Made by a program: the position numbers and the translations under genes. Shown in pieces: positions 21,143-33,496 of a stretch of DNA of 64,000 bases. The stretch is from the NCBI GenBank assembly GCA_018806915.1, contig JAGKQI010000052.1, positions 806,001-870,000 of the forward strand, written 5' to 3'. This stretch comes from Phytophthora colocasiae. Its lineage: Eukaryota; Oomycota; Peronosporomycetes; Peronosporales; Peronosporaceae. Numbering within the stretch: position 1 is the stretch's first letter; each line of letters begins with the position of its first letter. The notes below the pieces were generated by a model. The model was not told where the DNA came from, searched no databases, and saw only the letters and a list, made by a program, of their open reading frames with translations.

Positions 21143-22216
21143 AATAGTTCGGACTATTTAGGACTAAATGTTTTAGGTGGGCGGATTTTTTGGAATGTGT
21201 TCGAAGTTTTTGGATTGCAAGAAGCTATAGAAAAGAAGAGATGGTGGTAGATGAAATTAACGTGGTTTTGTAAGGAGAGGACGAAGTATATAGGATAATA
21301 TTTGAAAGGTCATTCGAAGATATTGGTAGACTCAAAATATGTGACGACTAGTTTTCAAGTTTTAGTCGGTACATTATCTTGGGATTTGCACGAAACTGGA
21401 TGAGCACGGCGCCGACGTCGCATGTCGCGGTTGAGTGTCAACGACAATCTCAGCGTCGCCATATCGCGCACTGCTCGCTGGAGTCTCCATCTCCAGTGGA
21501 GATGCCGTTTTCATATTTTGCGCATTTGTGTACGTTTCTCAAAATGCGGGAGGCGCAAAACCCTGGAATGATGTGTGAGTGACCTTGACCGTCGCACTGA
21601 CACCCAGCCGCAGGTGATCAGATACCAAAATGTGGCAACGTAAGTAACTGTGCCCTAAGCAGCCACAACTGCAGTCCGTAGTCGTTTTGCCTCGTAGACT
21701 ACGAATCGTAGTGCCTTCGCGCCGTCCGCTATCGACACCTAAAGCTCAAGTCCCCCCGTTGACGCTTGTACAATGGGGGGGAAAGACAAGCCTAAAGGGC
21801 ATCTCTACTACCGTGACAATCTCACCGCATTAGAAATGGTGTTAAATTTTTACATGGTATCAATGTACTTGAAATGATTATGCCATAATCGGTTGCGGTA
21901 GCTGCTTGTTTTTCTCTTTTCGAAACGGCAAAGCTCACCCAATCTTTTTTGTCTCTAAAAAACTACGGCCGAAATACAGTTAAGCTAACGCCCCTCCGCC
22001 TCCATTCCACGACTGTCGCGCACAAGCTTAAGTCGAGCCACACGTTTGGCAATTGCCACCACTTTTTGCCAACCCATTGATCATTTGCACTGCCCGTCTT
22101 CTCTTCGCAGGGGAAATTCTCTAAAGCCACAAAAAAAACGCAGACCTTTTTTGCAGACAGGCAGACACCAACCGCTTTGAGAAAGAGGTCACAAGACTTT
22201 TGCCAAGCGCCGACGG
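21143..22216. other. 1.07-kb intergenic region, no gene seen
   Basis: Divergent promoter region between the subtilase and the 7-TM gene. A GGGGG-bearing stretch near 21775 and T-rich runs near 21900-22140 are visible. No coding pattern or recognisable repeat was found. Confidence 0.55.
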
Positions 22217-23526
22217 ATGGTGTGGCTGGACCTGTCGTCGACGCCGCAATGCGTCAGCTGGACGCTATTGCCGCCCATGCTGCTCGAAGCCGTACTCGTG
22301 GGCGTCATCCTGTGGCGTACGTTCCACCAGCTCTACTGGAGTTCTCATCCGCGCCGCATTTTTCTCCACATCGTACGTTAAACACAAGATAAAGTTTTTA
22401 TCACACTTTTTAAGATTAGCCTAACCTGTGTTTATATTTTTTTTATCTAAACCAGGTATTACTACTGTCATGTGTACTACGCCTTGTGTTCTGGCTAGGG
22501 ATATGTAACTCAGAGATCTTAACCTTCGCAGTAGCATGTTTAGTCTGGTCCAACTCGATGGTGTTGCTGTGCACGGCCGCAGTGATTTTCCAGTGGTCCA
22601 GTGCTGTGACAGCTGGTCGAGTGACGGCTCAAGAGCTCCAGAGATCCAGACGGATCACTATTGTGCATCCTTTGGTGTTCTTACACTCCCTGCACTTCAT
22701 CTGTGCTACAGTAATTGCCATTCAGATTTTGGTTCATGGATTGAGCACACCAAGCGAGATTGAAAACTACCCGGAAGATGCTACAGCTCTTCTGTTGACG
22801 TACAGGATCATTAATATTGTGACATTGGCTTTTGACGCTGTGGTGGCGTGCTATGTCGCTATTCAATTGAGAGAACGACTGCTGTCAGCTGCTATGGCTG
22901 AAGATATGAAGAAGAAATCGGTGGTGCAGATGACACTGCTCATGGCACTGCTGACGGCTTCAGTGACGCTGCAGATTATTATGGACGTACCGGTTTTCTT
23001 CTCGGGAGTGGAGGACTCGTGGTCGTCGCTGAGCTTTGAAAGCTTCTGTGTCATCAAGTACTTTATTCCAGGACTATTTCTGAGCTTGGCTTTCCTGTAC
23101 ATTATGCGCCGCGTTGAACAGCGAGAACCTACGCGTATGATTGTTGTACCGGACCGATCGCTTGTGGAGTTTGTGGAGTGCTCCTCGCCTGACTGTGTGT
23201 GGTGTGCACACCATCGACGATTTCATTTGAACCATAACAAGTGGGATGTGACGCTCATGACGTCGTTTTCGCCAAGGACGGTGGACTCGAGCTACCATTC
23301 GTCTACCCAAGCCAACCTCTCGCAAGGTTCCTGGTCTTCAGGAAGCACACCGGAATTACCAGCCAATTCTCGTCTGTCTCGAAACAGTCACCATCGGTTG
23401 CATCAGGCGTATCAAGCCCATCATCAGCACCAGTCACGTGGACATATTCCTTTCCCGGCCCAGACTCACGGAGACTATGAACCACCCAGGGAAATTCCAG
23501 GAAGACGAGGAGCACGCTACAGTTAA
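22217..23526 (+). CDS. seven-transmembrane protein, TOM1/THH1-like
   Basis: Two exons: 22217-22372 and 22456-23526. The intron (GTACGT...CCAG) is in phase 0 and joins 'RRIFLHI' to 'VLLLSCVLRLVFW' within one hydrophobic run. The product is 408 residues. About seven hydrophobic segments fall within residues 15-295, followed by a hydrophilic His/Ser/Gln-rich cytosolic tail of about 110 residues. The pattern (short N-terminus, 7 TM, 'FWLGIC' early and a later 'GLFLSLAFLYIM') resembles the THH1/TOM1/TOM3 superfamily, which is related to GPCR-like folds. This is pattern-based and unproven; it could be another oomycete 7-TM family. No signal peptide. A CXXC-like pair (SSPDCVWCAHH) follows the last helix. 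Confidence 0.72.
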
Positions 23527-23985
23527 GCAGCTCAAGGGGGAGATTGTCTGCCTAACGCAGAATCCAAAACAAAACAAAAATCACTGAGGCTAAACATCAC
23601 GAATCGAGACACGCCAGCAGGAGAAGCAGAGAAGTTGCATGGGGCCAAAACGATGAAGTTGCGAAATACCTCTTTATTTATGATGTCCAGAACGAAAGCA
23701 CGTTATCAAGATGGCAGGATCTACAGCTTTTACTACACAACTACCAAGATAACAAAGCGTTCATTAAATGAATTCGTGTCTTCATTGTGCGTGTTCTCAA
23801 GGAAGAGCGTGTTCCTAATTCTCCACCGTTGAGCAAACGAGCCTTCCTTCGAGTTGCGGTGGCCTTGTTTTTCTACAGACCGTGCATGGAGAGTTTGTTT
23901 CATCCGCACTCTACTCACACTTCTCACTCCGTGTATGTCACGCCAGATAGCATGTAACTTTACTTCCCTACATCTCCAGATATTT
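23527..23985. other. intergenic, no gene seen
   Basis: Convergent 3' region between the 7-TM gene and the 4,6-dehydratase. Short frames only, none with a recognisable pattern. Confidence 0.55.
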
Positions 23986-25254
23986 TCATGTCAAGTTGTA
24001 TGGTAAGTTGATCTTGTACGTCTTCTTGAAGTTAATCGGGTGAGCCTCCAAAGCGTGGTCAATGTTGTTGAAACGGTGTCCATAGCGACAGAACCACTTG
24101 ACGGTCTTGCGAAGACCTTCATGCCAAGCCACTTTCTCTTTCCAACCGAGACGACGGATCTTCGCAGCATCGATGACGTATCTGTGGTCGTTGAAGGGCC
24201 GATCCTGGACGTGTGTGATCATCTTTGCTCGCTCTTGTACTTGAAGCTGTGGCTTCATTTCAGCCAGCAGATCCATCGCAACATTCTTGTTAGGGAGCTC
24301 ATTCTCGCCACCAATGTTGTAAATTTCTCCCACTTCTCCTTGATGTAGAATCAGATCAAATGCTGCCACAACATCCGAGATGTAGAGATAATTCCGCGTG
24401 TGCATTCCGTCTCCATGGATCGTCACTGGTTTCTCACGCAAGATCTGATTAATCAACTTGGGAATGAGCTTCTCCGGATACTGGTGCGGTCCATACACAT
24501 TGTTACTCCTTGTGATGATGGTTGAAAGTCCAAACGAACGGTGAAAACTTTTCACCAGGAATTCCGCACCTGCTTTCGTGGCAGCATACGGATTTGTCGG
24601 TTCCAGTACATGATCCTCCGTCATAGGGACTGAATCCGCTTTTCCTTCTCCGTAAACTTCATCAGTGCTCACATGGATGAACTTTTTGACTCCATACAGT
24701 CTCGCAGCCTCTAATAACACATGTGTACCGAGGATATTGGTTTTGCTGAACTCGATCGAATTGCCAAAGGAATTATCCACATGAGACTGTGCTGCAAAGT
24801 GCATGATCGTGTCAATACGCTCTGTCTTGAGAATATATCCGACCAAATCAGCACTGGTGATATTGCCATGGATAAACTTGTAATTCCTTGGTAAAGTAGC
24901 CAGGAACTCGTCGCTGATGTACGCGTCACTGGGTTCACAGAAACTACCTCGGAGTCGCTCACAGACTTCATCTTCGTCCTCACTCTCCGTAGCAACTTCC
25001 CGTTCCACTTCATCCTCTTCAGTGTTATCCCCACGTGTCTGCACGTGTTCGCCATCGTATGAAGAGATGGCGGAATGCACATTGCGGACACATGAACAAT
25101 AGTCGAGAGAGTCCAAATTCACGATGTAATACTGTGGGTATAGTTTAACCAAGTGGATGACGACGTGGGAACCAATGAATCCAGCGCCACCCGTCACGAG
25201 GATGCGCTTGGTGAACTGTGAAGTGTCTTTAGAAGGCTCCAAGGCCTCTGCCAT
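23986..25254 (-). CDS. nucleotide-sugar 4,6-dehydratase (RmlB/RHM type)
   Basis: Intronless, 422 residues from the ATG at 25254. The frame is open to 25434 but the upstream part is not conserved-looking. Extended SDR enzyme: NAD motif TGGAGFIGSH at 21-30, the TDE active-site motif in STDEVYGE, and the YxxxK pair in NPYAATKAGAE. The family converts dTDP- or UDP-glucose to the 4-keto-6-deoxy sugar, the first step to rhamnose. C-terminal blocks (HGDGMHTRNYLYISDV, YNIGGENELPN) are standard. Odd feature: an acidic insert of about 50 residues (about 65-117, Glu/Asp-rich with two Cys) replaces the short loop after 'NLDSLDYC', near the cofactor-binding side. No targeting signal, so probably cytosolic. 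Confidence 0.92.
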   Translation of the reverse strand: MAEALEPSKDTSQFTKRILVTGGAGFIGSHVVIHLVKLYPQYYIVNLDSLDYCSCVRNVHSAISSYDGEHVQTRGDNTEEDEVEREVATESEDEDEVCERLRGSFCEPSDAYISDEFLATLPRNYKFIHGNITSADLVGYILKTERIDTIMHFAAQSHVDNSFGNSIEFSKTNILGTHVLLEAARLYGVKKFIHVSTDEVYGEGKADSVPMTEDHVLEPTNPYAATKAGAEFLVKSFHRSFGLSTIITRSNNVYGPHQYPEKLIPKLINQILREKPVTIHGDGMHTRNYLYISDVVAAFDLILHQGEVGEIYNIGGENELPNKNVAMDLLAEMKPQLQVQERAKMITHVQDRPFNDHRYVIDAAKIRRLGWKEKVAWHEGLRKTVKWFCRYGHRFNNIDHALEAHPINFKKTYKINLPYNLT

Positions 25255-25940
25255 TGCTGCTTGTGAGCGTCCAGGCCGTTTAGATAGTGACGACAAGTGG
25301 AGCTCTTCGATTTTTGTGTCATCGACCAGTAGTGTTTGAATTCGGTAAAATAATTCGAGTTTCCGTATAAGTATACAATTGAAGGCAACTTCTATGGATA
25401 GGAAACGAATCGGTAGATTTAAATAAGTAGACATGAAGACGTGTTTTTTGCCAAGCTGAAGTTTGGTGGAATGTCAACTGCGCTAAGGTCTTGAAGGCTT
25501 GCTGACGAAGCTGTTGTGCATGTAAGCAAGTGGTGATGTTCAATGAACATTGTTCATGTTAAGCATAGTGTCGAGCGCTTTCATCCTCATATTGCCTTGG
25601 TTGGAGAACATTGCGTTTGTAAGCTTTTGTATGATGTTTTTTCAGTTGGCACCAAGCAACAACAGTGACAAGTTTATGGGATCCACTTTGTGAGGCTGTC
25701 AACGACACGGTCAACAGGGGTTGAATCCAATGTACGAACTGCACTGGGAATGCTGCTTCGCGTCGAAGCTTGAATGGTTTAACGCATGCTACCGTCACAG
25801 AAATGCAAGGACCGAGTGGAGGGAGGCATAGTGCGTTTATTTCTGCTTAGTATATCTATCTAACCACCCGCGTCGCAGCCGTACGAGATCGGCAACAACA
25901 ACCCTCGTATTCCACGCATCTACCATAACTTCTTTGCTGT
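25255..25940. other. intergenic, no gene seen
   Basis: Lies between the 4,6-dehydratase start and the 3' end of urocanase, both on the minus strand. Holds the dehydratase promoter. Short frames without pattern. Confidence 0.55.
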
Positions 25941-28095
25941 CTAGAACAGCTTGGTCACAGCATCGCGCACGCTCGCATCGTCAGCCTCGTTGGCCAGCGT
26001 CACCGTCAGCTAAAAGTTCACAAAATACGCAAGCAACCACAGCGTTAGCATCTCAAACAACAATCTCAAGGAAATTCGTAGCAAAACGTACCAATGGATC
26101 AGCCTTCATCTCACGCTCAATGGCGAACCGTGCGTTGGCATTGCGAGCCCAAGCACGACGAGCCACACCGTTGTTCACATCCCAGCCAAGCATACACGCA
26201 GCCTTCTCACGGGCATCTTCCGAGCCGTCCAGTACCATTCCGAAGCCACCGTTCATCACCTCTCCCCAGCCGACACCACCGCCGTTGTGCAGCGCAATCC
26301 ACGTAGCTCCACGAGCAGCATCACCCAGTGCGTTCTGCACAGCCATATCAGCGCAGAAAGCAGAGCCATCCGTGACGTTCGAGGTCTCACGGAACGGACT
26401 GTCGGTGCCGCTCACGTCGTGGTGGTCACGGCTGAGCACCACCGGTGCCGAAAGCTCACCGCTAGCAACCGCAGCGTTGAAGGCCATGGCAATCGTGCCG
26501 CGACCCACACGGTCAGCGTACAGGATACGAGCTTCAGAGCCCACGACCAACTTGTTCTCCTCGGCGGCCTCGATCCAGCGCAGGTTGTCGCGCAGCTGAG
26601 CCGCAACACGTTCCGGTACTTCCGGTTCGTCCAACAGTTCACGAAGCACACGGGCAGCAATGATGTCCGTCTTCTTCAGGTCCTCGTGGTTGCCGGACGT
26701 GCACACCCAACGGAACGGGCCGAATCCAAGCGAGAAAATGTCGCCCATGATGTCCTGCACATAGCTCGGGTACTTGAAAGCAGTGGTGGACACAGCAGCC
26801 TCCTCGGGCTTCACTCCCGGTAGCAGAACGTCAGCGCCGGCACGCTGGGCCTCCAGCAGGAACGAGTTGCCGTAGTCCCAGAAGCGCATGCCCTTGGCCG
26901 TGAGACGGTTGATGGCAATGGCGTGACGACGCAGAGACTCCTGCACCAACTCCTGGAAACGAGCTGGGTCTTCCGCCATGACGCGCTGAGACTCCTCGAA
27001 CGTCAGCTGAACGGGGTAGTAGCCGCCGTTGAACGGGTTGTGCAGCGACGTCTGGTCCGAGCCAAGCTCTACCAGGATTTCACCCGTAGCCTCAGCTTCA
27101 TCAGCAAGACGCTCCCAGAGAGTGACCACGTTGCCGTGGTAAGCCAGACTCACCACTTCACCCTTAGCCTTGGCCTCACGGATACGCGCAACACAAGCGT
27201 CCAAGTCGCTCACCACTTCATCGACCCAGCCCTGTTCGTGACGCTTCTTCACTGCAGACTCATCGATCTCAGCAGTAACCGAGATGACACCAGAGATGAC
27301 ACCAGCCTTAGGCTGAGCACCGCTCATTCCTCCCAGACCCGAAGACACGTACACCGTACCACGGGTGTTTTCACGCTGCAAGTATTTGCGGCAAGCGTTG
27401 AGCACAGTGATGGTCGTACCGTGCACAATACCTTGCGGACCAATGTAGCAATAGCTTCCGGCGGTCATCTGGCCGTACTGGGTGTTACCCATAGCGTAGG
27501 CCTTGTCGTACTGAGCACGAGTGGAATAGTTCGGGATCATGAGACCGTTAGTGACCACCATACGCGGCGCAGCAGGACGACTGGGAAAAAGACCCATTGG
27601 GTGACCAGAGTACATAACCAGCGTCTGCTGCTCCGTGAGCTCCGACAGGTAACGCATAGCCAGCAAATACTGAGCCCAGTTCTGGAAGACACTGCCATTG
27701 CCGCCGTAAGTCACCAAGTGGTTGGGGAACTGAGCCACACGACGATCGAGGTTGTTCATGATCATAAGCATGATACTGGCTGCCTGCTTGCACTTGGCAG
27801 GGTATTGGTTAATGGGGTAAGCCTTCATCTCGTACTGCACCGGACGGAATCGGTGCATGTAGATGTGACCTTCATCCTTAAGCTCCTGAGCGAATTCAGG
27901 CGCCAAAGTGGCGTGGAACTTCTCCGGGAAGTAACGTAGAGCGTTCTGCACAGCCAGCACCAGGTCGTCCTTGGAAAGACCATCGATGTTGCGGTGAGGG
28001 GCCTTGGGCAGGGTCGGGTCCGGGTGGTTGCCAGGGTGCGTAGGCAGTTCCGCCGGGATGCCGTTACGCAGGATGCTCAGGTCCACAGAAGACAT
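25941..28095 (-). CDS. urocanate hydratase (urocanase)
   Basis: Two exons: 28095-26092 and 26009-25941. The intron (GTACGT...TTTTAG, 82 bp) adds a short last exon ending 'VRDAVTKLF', restoring the family-like 'DPL-TVTLAN' C-terminus. The product is 690 residues, the eukaryotic UROC1 size. Urocanase is the second step of histidine breakdown, adding water to urocanate with NAD+ as electrophile. Visible blocks: TYGGNGSVFQNWAQYLL, YCYIGPQGIVHGT, SGLGGMSGAQPKA, LVELGSDQTSLHNPFNGGYYP, and LHNGGGVGWGEVMNGGFG near the end. The start at MSSVDLSILRNGIPAELP was chosen over 28245 because the extra 50 residues are not urocanase-like; they could be a targeting extension. Expected in the cytosol. Confidence 0.94.
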
Positions 28096-29636
28096 GGGTG
28101 GTAGTGTATGTGTAAAGATGGAGAAGGTGGTGGTTTGCGTGGAGCGAGGTGGATTGAGGAATGAGCGTACGGCCGCATGAGTTGCAAATGCGCACCAAGA
28201 GGTGTAGCCGATCGCTAGGAGAAGTTGATGTTTGACAACTCTCAAATATGATTCCTGATATTTGTGATGAATTTGATTTCGGTCAGAATTATTATTTAGA
28301 TATCAAACGTTAAAAAGTATCTCTTTATAAATGATAACTTGCTGTTATATACTTATGTAGCCATATTGTATTATGCAGTGGATAAAAACGTCTAATCAAT
28401 TGCCTATTTCAGTGCTTCATATCCGTTGTATTGTTTTTACAAGCGTACTTTACGGTAGCTATGTATTTGTACTGATATAACGAGAACAAGTACAGAGAAC
28501 AGTATGTTAGAACTCGGAATAAAATAAATGAGATCTTTCTTGTAACAAAGGAATCGCGGTCCGGGAATTGTCGGTGACGCGCTCGAGGTGGCCGATACAA
28601 TGGTTAAAGCCGGGGACAGGTTGCAATGTCTTCAACTTGTCTTCGACCTAGTAATTGTTGCACCAAAGGTTGATGGAGCTTGTTATCAAGAGCGAAATCG
28701 AGTTTCGCTTTGGCTCAGGCTCAAATGCATGGAATTCATAATTATGAGAGCCGAAGTGCTCCAAGGAAACTACCTACATCACAAGTTTAATGGCCTGCGC
28801 TATCGAAAAGCCTGTTAATGAACCAGAACGAAGAAGTGCGTGTCTGCCGGACAGATCCATATTAGGTCTACTGCCTTTTTAGGTCTAGCTGCTTGATCCG
28901 GCCTAGATCAAAGGAAAAGCATGCAAAGCGTGATACTTTTTCAAGGGCATGTTCAAGCATAATTATTTGTGAATGAGCAACAGCAAGAAATGTATTGTAC
29001 CGCTAAGGAAACGTTGCCACTGTTAGCATTACGGTGGCGAAGTACGTCTAGTATTATAGCCACAATCCTCTATCATTGCTATATGCTTAACATACTTCTT
29101 CGTTACGAGAGCCGGGGAAACTTCAACTAGAAGCAGCTATACTGCATTGCTTCTCACTCGGATATAACATGCACTGCTATTCAATGTTTTTAGAGTTGCT
29201 TCTGCTAATGAAATGTTTAAATCCGATATGAATTATGGCTGCAACTAGCCGTCTTCGTCCTCAAGCTGCACAGAAATCTTCAGCGCCACAGGTGATTAAA
29301 AGCTACATGTACTGCTGATTAAACAGAAACCAGCCCTCGATCCCATGCACATGTATCATATCAAGGTCATGCCTGACCCACAATAGCCTGCTAGCAATAG
29401 ATCCGAGATAAGAGTTGTGGACGCATTATTGCCAAAAGCATTGTCGCACCTTCACTCACCGCATAATCTAATGTCACACAACCAATCACACGCCACCATT
29501 CCAAATGTACTATTCTTATTGGCTGATAAAAACACTGCACATCACCTCTACAAGCAGTAAAGTACATTTGATCACTCCACATTCGACTTCGACCCCGACG
29601 CAATACACTACTGTTAGACCTTTCATCTTTCCAGCC
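28096..29636. other. 1.5-kb AT-rich intergenic region
   Basis: Divergent space between urocanase and the nucleotidase. AT-rich with no frame over about 80 codons that looks coding. A CGAGATTTCGCTCT-like imperfect inverted pair near 28690 is the only local structure noted. Confidence 0.55.
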
Positions 29637-31262
29637 ATGACAGAGACGACCGACCTTCTCCCTTCTTCTCCGACGGCAAGTGACGTCACACCCGACCACG
29701 TTCCGACCGAATCTGTGCCTGAAAAGACACCCACAGGCGACCAAACCGCGAAAATTGTCATCTTTTCGGTCAATGATGTGTACGATATGGTCCCCAATGA
29801 GCACGGCCATGGGGGTATTGCAGAGTTTGCAACACTATTAGAACGACAAAAAGCTGCACTACCGGACGATGTGACGTTGCTGGTTACACTTAACGGAGAT
29901 TTTCTCTCGGGTTCCGAAATGGGCGAGAGATTTAAAGGGTACGTGATGGTATAGTTAACAATTCTGAGTCATTCTAACCTTTTGTATTGCAGTGCACACA
30001 TGATCGACCTGATGAATCATTTAGGTATTGAGTATGTGGTGCTGGGTAACCACGAGTTCGACTTTGGAGCGGATGAGCTCAAGGAACGGATGAAGGAATC
30101 GACGGCCAAATGGTTCGGATCCAATGTTCTGGACTCTGCATCGGGTGCTCTATTTGATAGAGTTGTAGATATGGAGATGATCACTCTCAAGGATGGTCTG
30201 AAGCTGGGGGTATTCGGCGTCTGCACTGAAGAAACACCGACATTGTCCTTCCCGGGATCAACTGTCAAGTTCGACGACGTGTTCTCCACATCCCGACGAT
30301 GTGTGGACCAATTGAAAGCACAAGGAGCTGATTTTATCCTAGCGTTGACTCACCTATCAGTTTCTCAGGATAAAAAGCTTGCCCGTCAAGTCCCCGGCAT
30401 CGATCTGGTGCTTGGAGGTCACGACCACGAACCGTTTACCATGTACGAAGGGAAGACATTCATCCACAAGTCAGGACAGAACGCGTTTTGGCTGGCGAAG
30501 CTCGAGTTTGAACTCAAGCGCTCAGCTGATCACCCTGAACGTGGATTGATTGTTCTGCCGCAGTGGAGCATGATTGCAAACGCGTACTTGCCACCTCAGC
30601 CGGCGTGTCAGCAGATTCTCTACAAGTACATGCAGCAAATGGCGAGTGAAGACGATCCTGAAAAGAATGAGCGTGTGTTGGCTACATTAGCGACCACGTT
30701 AACTACTCGGACTGCTCTTTTGCGAGCAGGAGAAAGCAATGCTGGTAACTTGGTCGCAGATGCCCTCCGGAGTGAACTCGCTGCTGATGTGGGGTTTATC
30801 AATGGAGGATTTATCCGTGGAGATAAAGAATACCCTGCTAAGTCAAGTATGACAGTGGGTATTCTGAAGCACGAGATGCCGTTCCCACGACCTGCAGTTC
30901 TTGTTCGAATCAAGGCCAGCGACCTGCGTGACGCTTTCATCCAGCACCTGTACAAGTATCCACAGCAGAGTGGATCACATCCGCATGTGTCAGGATTGAA
31001 GCTGACGATCGACATGCAGGCAAACCCTCCAGCCGTCACGAAGATGCTGCACGAGAACGGTGAGCCGGTGGATTTGGAGTCGGAGCTCCTTGTGGCCACG
31101 TCCAAATTCGTCGCTGGTGGTGGTGATGGTTGCTCGTCCTGGTTGAAGGGTTCGATCCTCCGTGAAGCAGCGAAAATCCCCGAAGTTGTGGCGGATTTTA
31201 TGATGAAGAAGCGGTTGTTGGAATATCCCGAGCACGAGGGGCGGATCACGATCATTGAATGA
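29637..31262 (+). CDS. 5'-nucleotidase/UshA-like metallophosphoesterase
   Basis: Two exons: 29637-29938 and 29993-31262, with a 54-bp intron joining 'ERFKG' and 'AHMIDLM'. The product is about 523 residues. N-terminal calcineurin-like phosphoesterase with metal-ligand motifs: NDVYD (variant of the usual D-x-H start), NGDFLSGS, GNHEFDFG, ALTHLSVSQDKKLA and GGHDHEPF. The C-terminal 5'-nucleotidase domain is recognised by 'AGNLVADALRSE' and 'GFINGGFIRGD', the substrate-binding blocks. The family hydrolyses nucleotides or related phosphate esters. There is no signal peptide; the first 50 residues are Thr/Pro-rich and acidic, so a cytosolic form is likely. The first motif has Tyr where His is usual, which may alter metal binding. 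Part of the 3' end is duplicated at 35468-35720. Confidence 0.88.
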
Positions 31263-31565
31263 ACAGAAGAAGTTGTCGACTTGTGGATTATTTCAATAGG
31301 AGACTACTGAAGGACGTATTGGAGTCCTACAGACATTATCAACTACATAGTAATAAAGGTGATCGAAGTTTTGGTGCAGTAGTTTTCGGAGATCATTGCC
31401 CTGGGACTGAGATCTACAGAGTAAACGCTTCACCGGCCATTTGCAGTTCTTGAGGACGAGTTGATTCAATTTGCGCAAGTATTCCGACGCCACGTCTCCA
31501 AGTAGACATTACGACAGCGAGCAAGGCAAGCATATTTTTTTATCTCGTCTCGCCGTAAGTGCAAG

Positions 31566-33064
31566 ATGGACTTTTCCGCCTTCGGAAGACTACCTAAAAA
31601 AGTAAAGGTAGATATGGTGCAATTGGGATTTACAGTGGAAGAAATAGAGAAGTTTATTGTGGAAGGTGCCAGGATCGCTGCCCTACACCTGGTGTGCGAA
31701 CAAGGACAAGAAAGTGTAGTCAGCGTGCTTCTTGAAGCTGGTGCAGTGGTCGATGTTGTCAATGAATTAGGCAACACTCCACTCATCCAAAATGGACATA
31801 ACTCGGTAGTACAAGAGTTACTGGAAAGTGGTGCTGTTGCCAACAAAACAAGCAAAGTTGTGACGCTAGTGAATCATGGAGCTGCAATTGAGATTGTTAC
31901 ACACCACTTACCACGGCAGTGCAACTGGGCTTCTCCAATATTGTCCAGTTTTTAGTAACGCGTAATGCTAACATTGATGCAAGGCTGCAAAGTGGCGGAA
32001 CAGCATTTCTCACGGCTGTATGGCACAGACGTTTAGCGGTTGTTCGAATTCTGCTGGATAATGGCGCGGATATCGATTTGAGTGGGGATTTCCAGAACTG
32101 GTCCCCACTGAATGTGGCGTGGTTATACTGATCCCGTACAGCTCATTTATGAGCATGTTCTTCCTGATTTCAGCGACGAGAGTGTTGCTGAAGAGAAAAA
32201 GGTACTTCCAGACGAGCATTTATCTTCTCCGCATTCGCAGACTAACGACCAGAGACATCGTAGTGGCGATACAGCGCTACGAATTGCGTGCGAAAGAGGA
32301 CAGGTGAGCATCTACTAGAAAGCACGGAGGCAGTCAACATAGCAAATGCTGAGGGATTGACATTCCTTATGAGCGCTTCAAACGAAGGACATGTTGGAGT
32401 GGTGACGATGTTACTGAAAAAAGGAGCAAAACTTAACGAGATGAGTCTCAACGTCGCTGATGTTTGCATCTCAAAAGGGTAATGCGGATATTGTCAAGCT
32501 TTTGCTCCAGTGTGAACAAACAGAAATACGATGGGTGGACTGCTCTACATTCCGGATCTACGTGCGGTCACGTGAATGTAGTTGAGGTACTGGTTAATCA
32601 TGGTGCGAAGGTCGACTTGACGAACGACAGTGGAGCCACTCCTCTGATACATGCAGCTCGACGAGAACGAACGGAGATGGTCACGTCGCATTTGAAGAAT
32701 GGAGCTGATTGTAATGTGTCATGTCGAAAAGGTCGGACTGCACTGATGTTTGCATTGCTGAATGGCCATTTGGACATCATGAGGTTGCTACTGGAACACG
32801 GTGCACATGTGGATAAGCAGCGCCTAAATGGCTGGAATGTTTTGTGTGGTGCTTGTGTGAGCGGCCTAGTGGACGCTGTGGAGCTACTCCTTGCTAGCGG
32901 GTCGTGTATTGACGGTCTAGAAGTTGGAATTTCCCCACTCGCCATTGCTGTGGCCTATGAGCACACTGTAGTGGTGAAATTAAAGGAGCAACGATCGACT
33001 CAGTCGCCGATGAGAGATTCACTGCGGTTATGGTTGCTTCACAAGACGGTCACGAGGATGTGGT
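31566..33064 (+). pseudogene. ankyrin-repeat gene, multiply frameshifted
   Basis: A run of ankyrin-like repeats is spread over at least four successive frames (31566-31955, 31919-32131, 32288-32482, 32464-33064). Typical pieces are 'ALHLVCEQGQESVVSVLLEAGA', 'GWTALHSGSTCGHVNVVEVL' and 'GRTALMFALLNGHLDIMRLL'. The last frame holds four or five good repeats. Breaks fall inside repeats and no GT/AG introns fix all of them, so it is most likely a decayed gene. The first frame has a plausible start (MDFSAFGRLPKKVK). It follows the nucleotidase by 303 bp. Related fragments recur at 34886-35448. Confidence 0.78.
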
Positions 33065-33496
33065 GAAGATGTTATGGTACTTGAACATGGCGCAGCAATT
33101 GATACTGAGCTCAAAAGATACAGTATCATCAGGTCAGTGGAGAAACCTGCCAGGGATTGCCAACCTTACGTAGAGATTGGTATTGAGTCCACTTCAAGTT
33201 GGACCATACAAAATCTAGTATACCACTGAATAAGAAGATCATCTGACCTTGATCGGATGGTTTGAGATTGATGGAAGTCAAGACAAGTGATAAGACGTAC
33301 ATGCTGAAACACAAACCACTTGGCTGCTGTAGTGTTATGGTCTACAACACATTGTGCATCCGCAGTGACCTAGCACAAGTAGCATCAAAACCGAGATTAT
33401 TCTCCAATTTACCTCCTCGAGTTCATCCACTCGCCTTCTTCACGGAACGGAAACTTTACCTCTTCCAGACTATTCTCCAACCATCCAGCAAGTACA
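33065..33496. other. intergenic, no gene seen
   Basis: Lies between the ankyrin relic and the Gly/Val-rich gene. Only short frames. Provides the upstream region of the secreted Gly/Val-rich protein. Confidence 0.5.

Noticed and set aside
26923..27939. Plus-strand frame of 338 codons opposite urocanase
   Set aside because: Urocanase is fully conserved on the minus strand; the plus-strand frame is a shadow.
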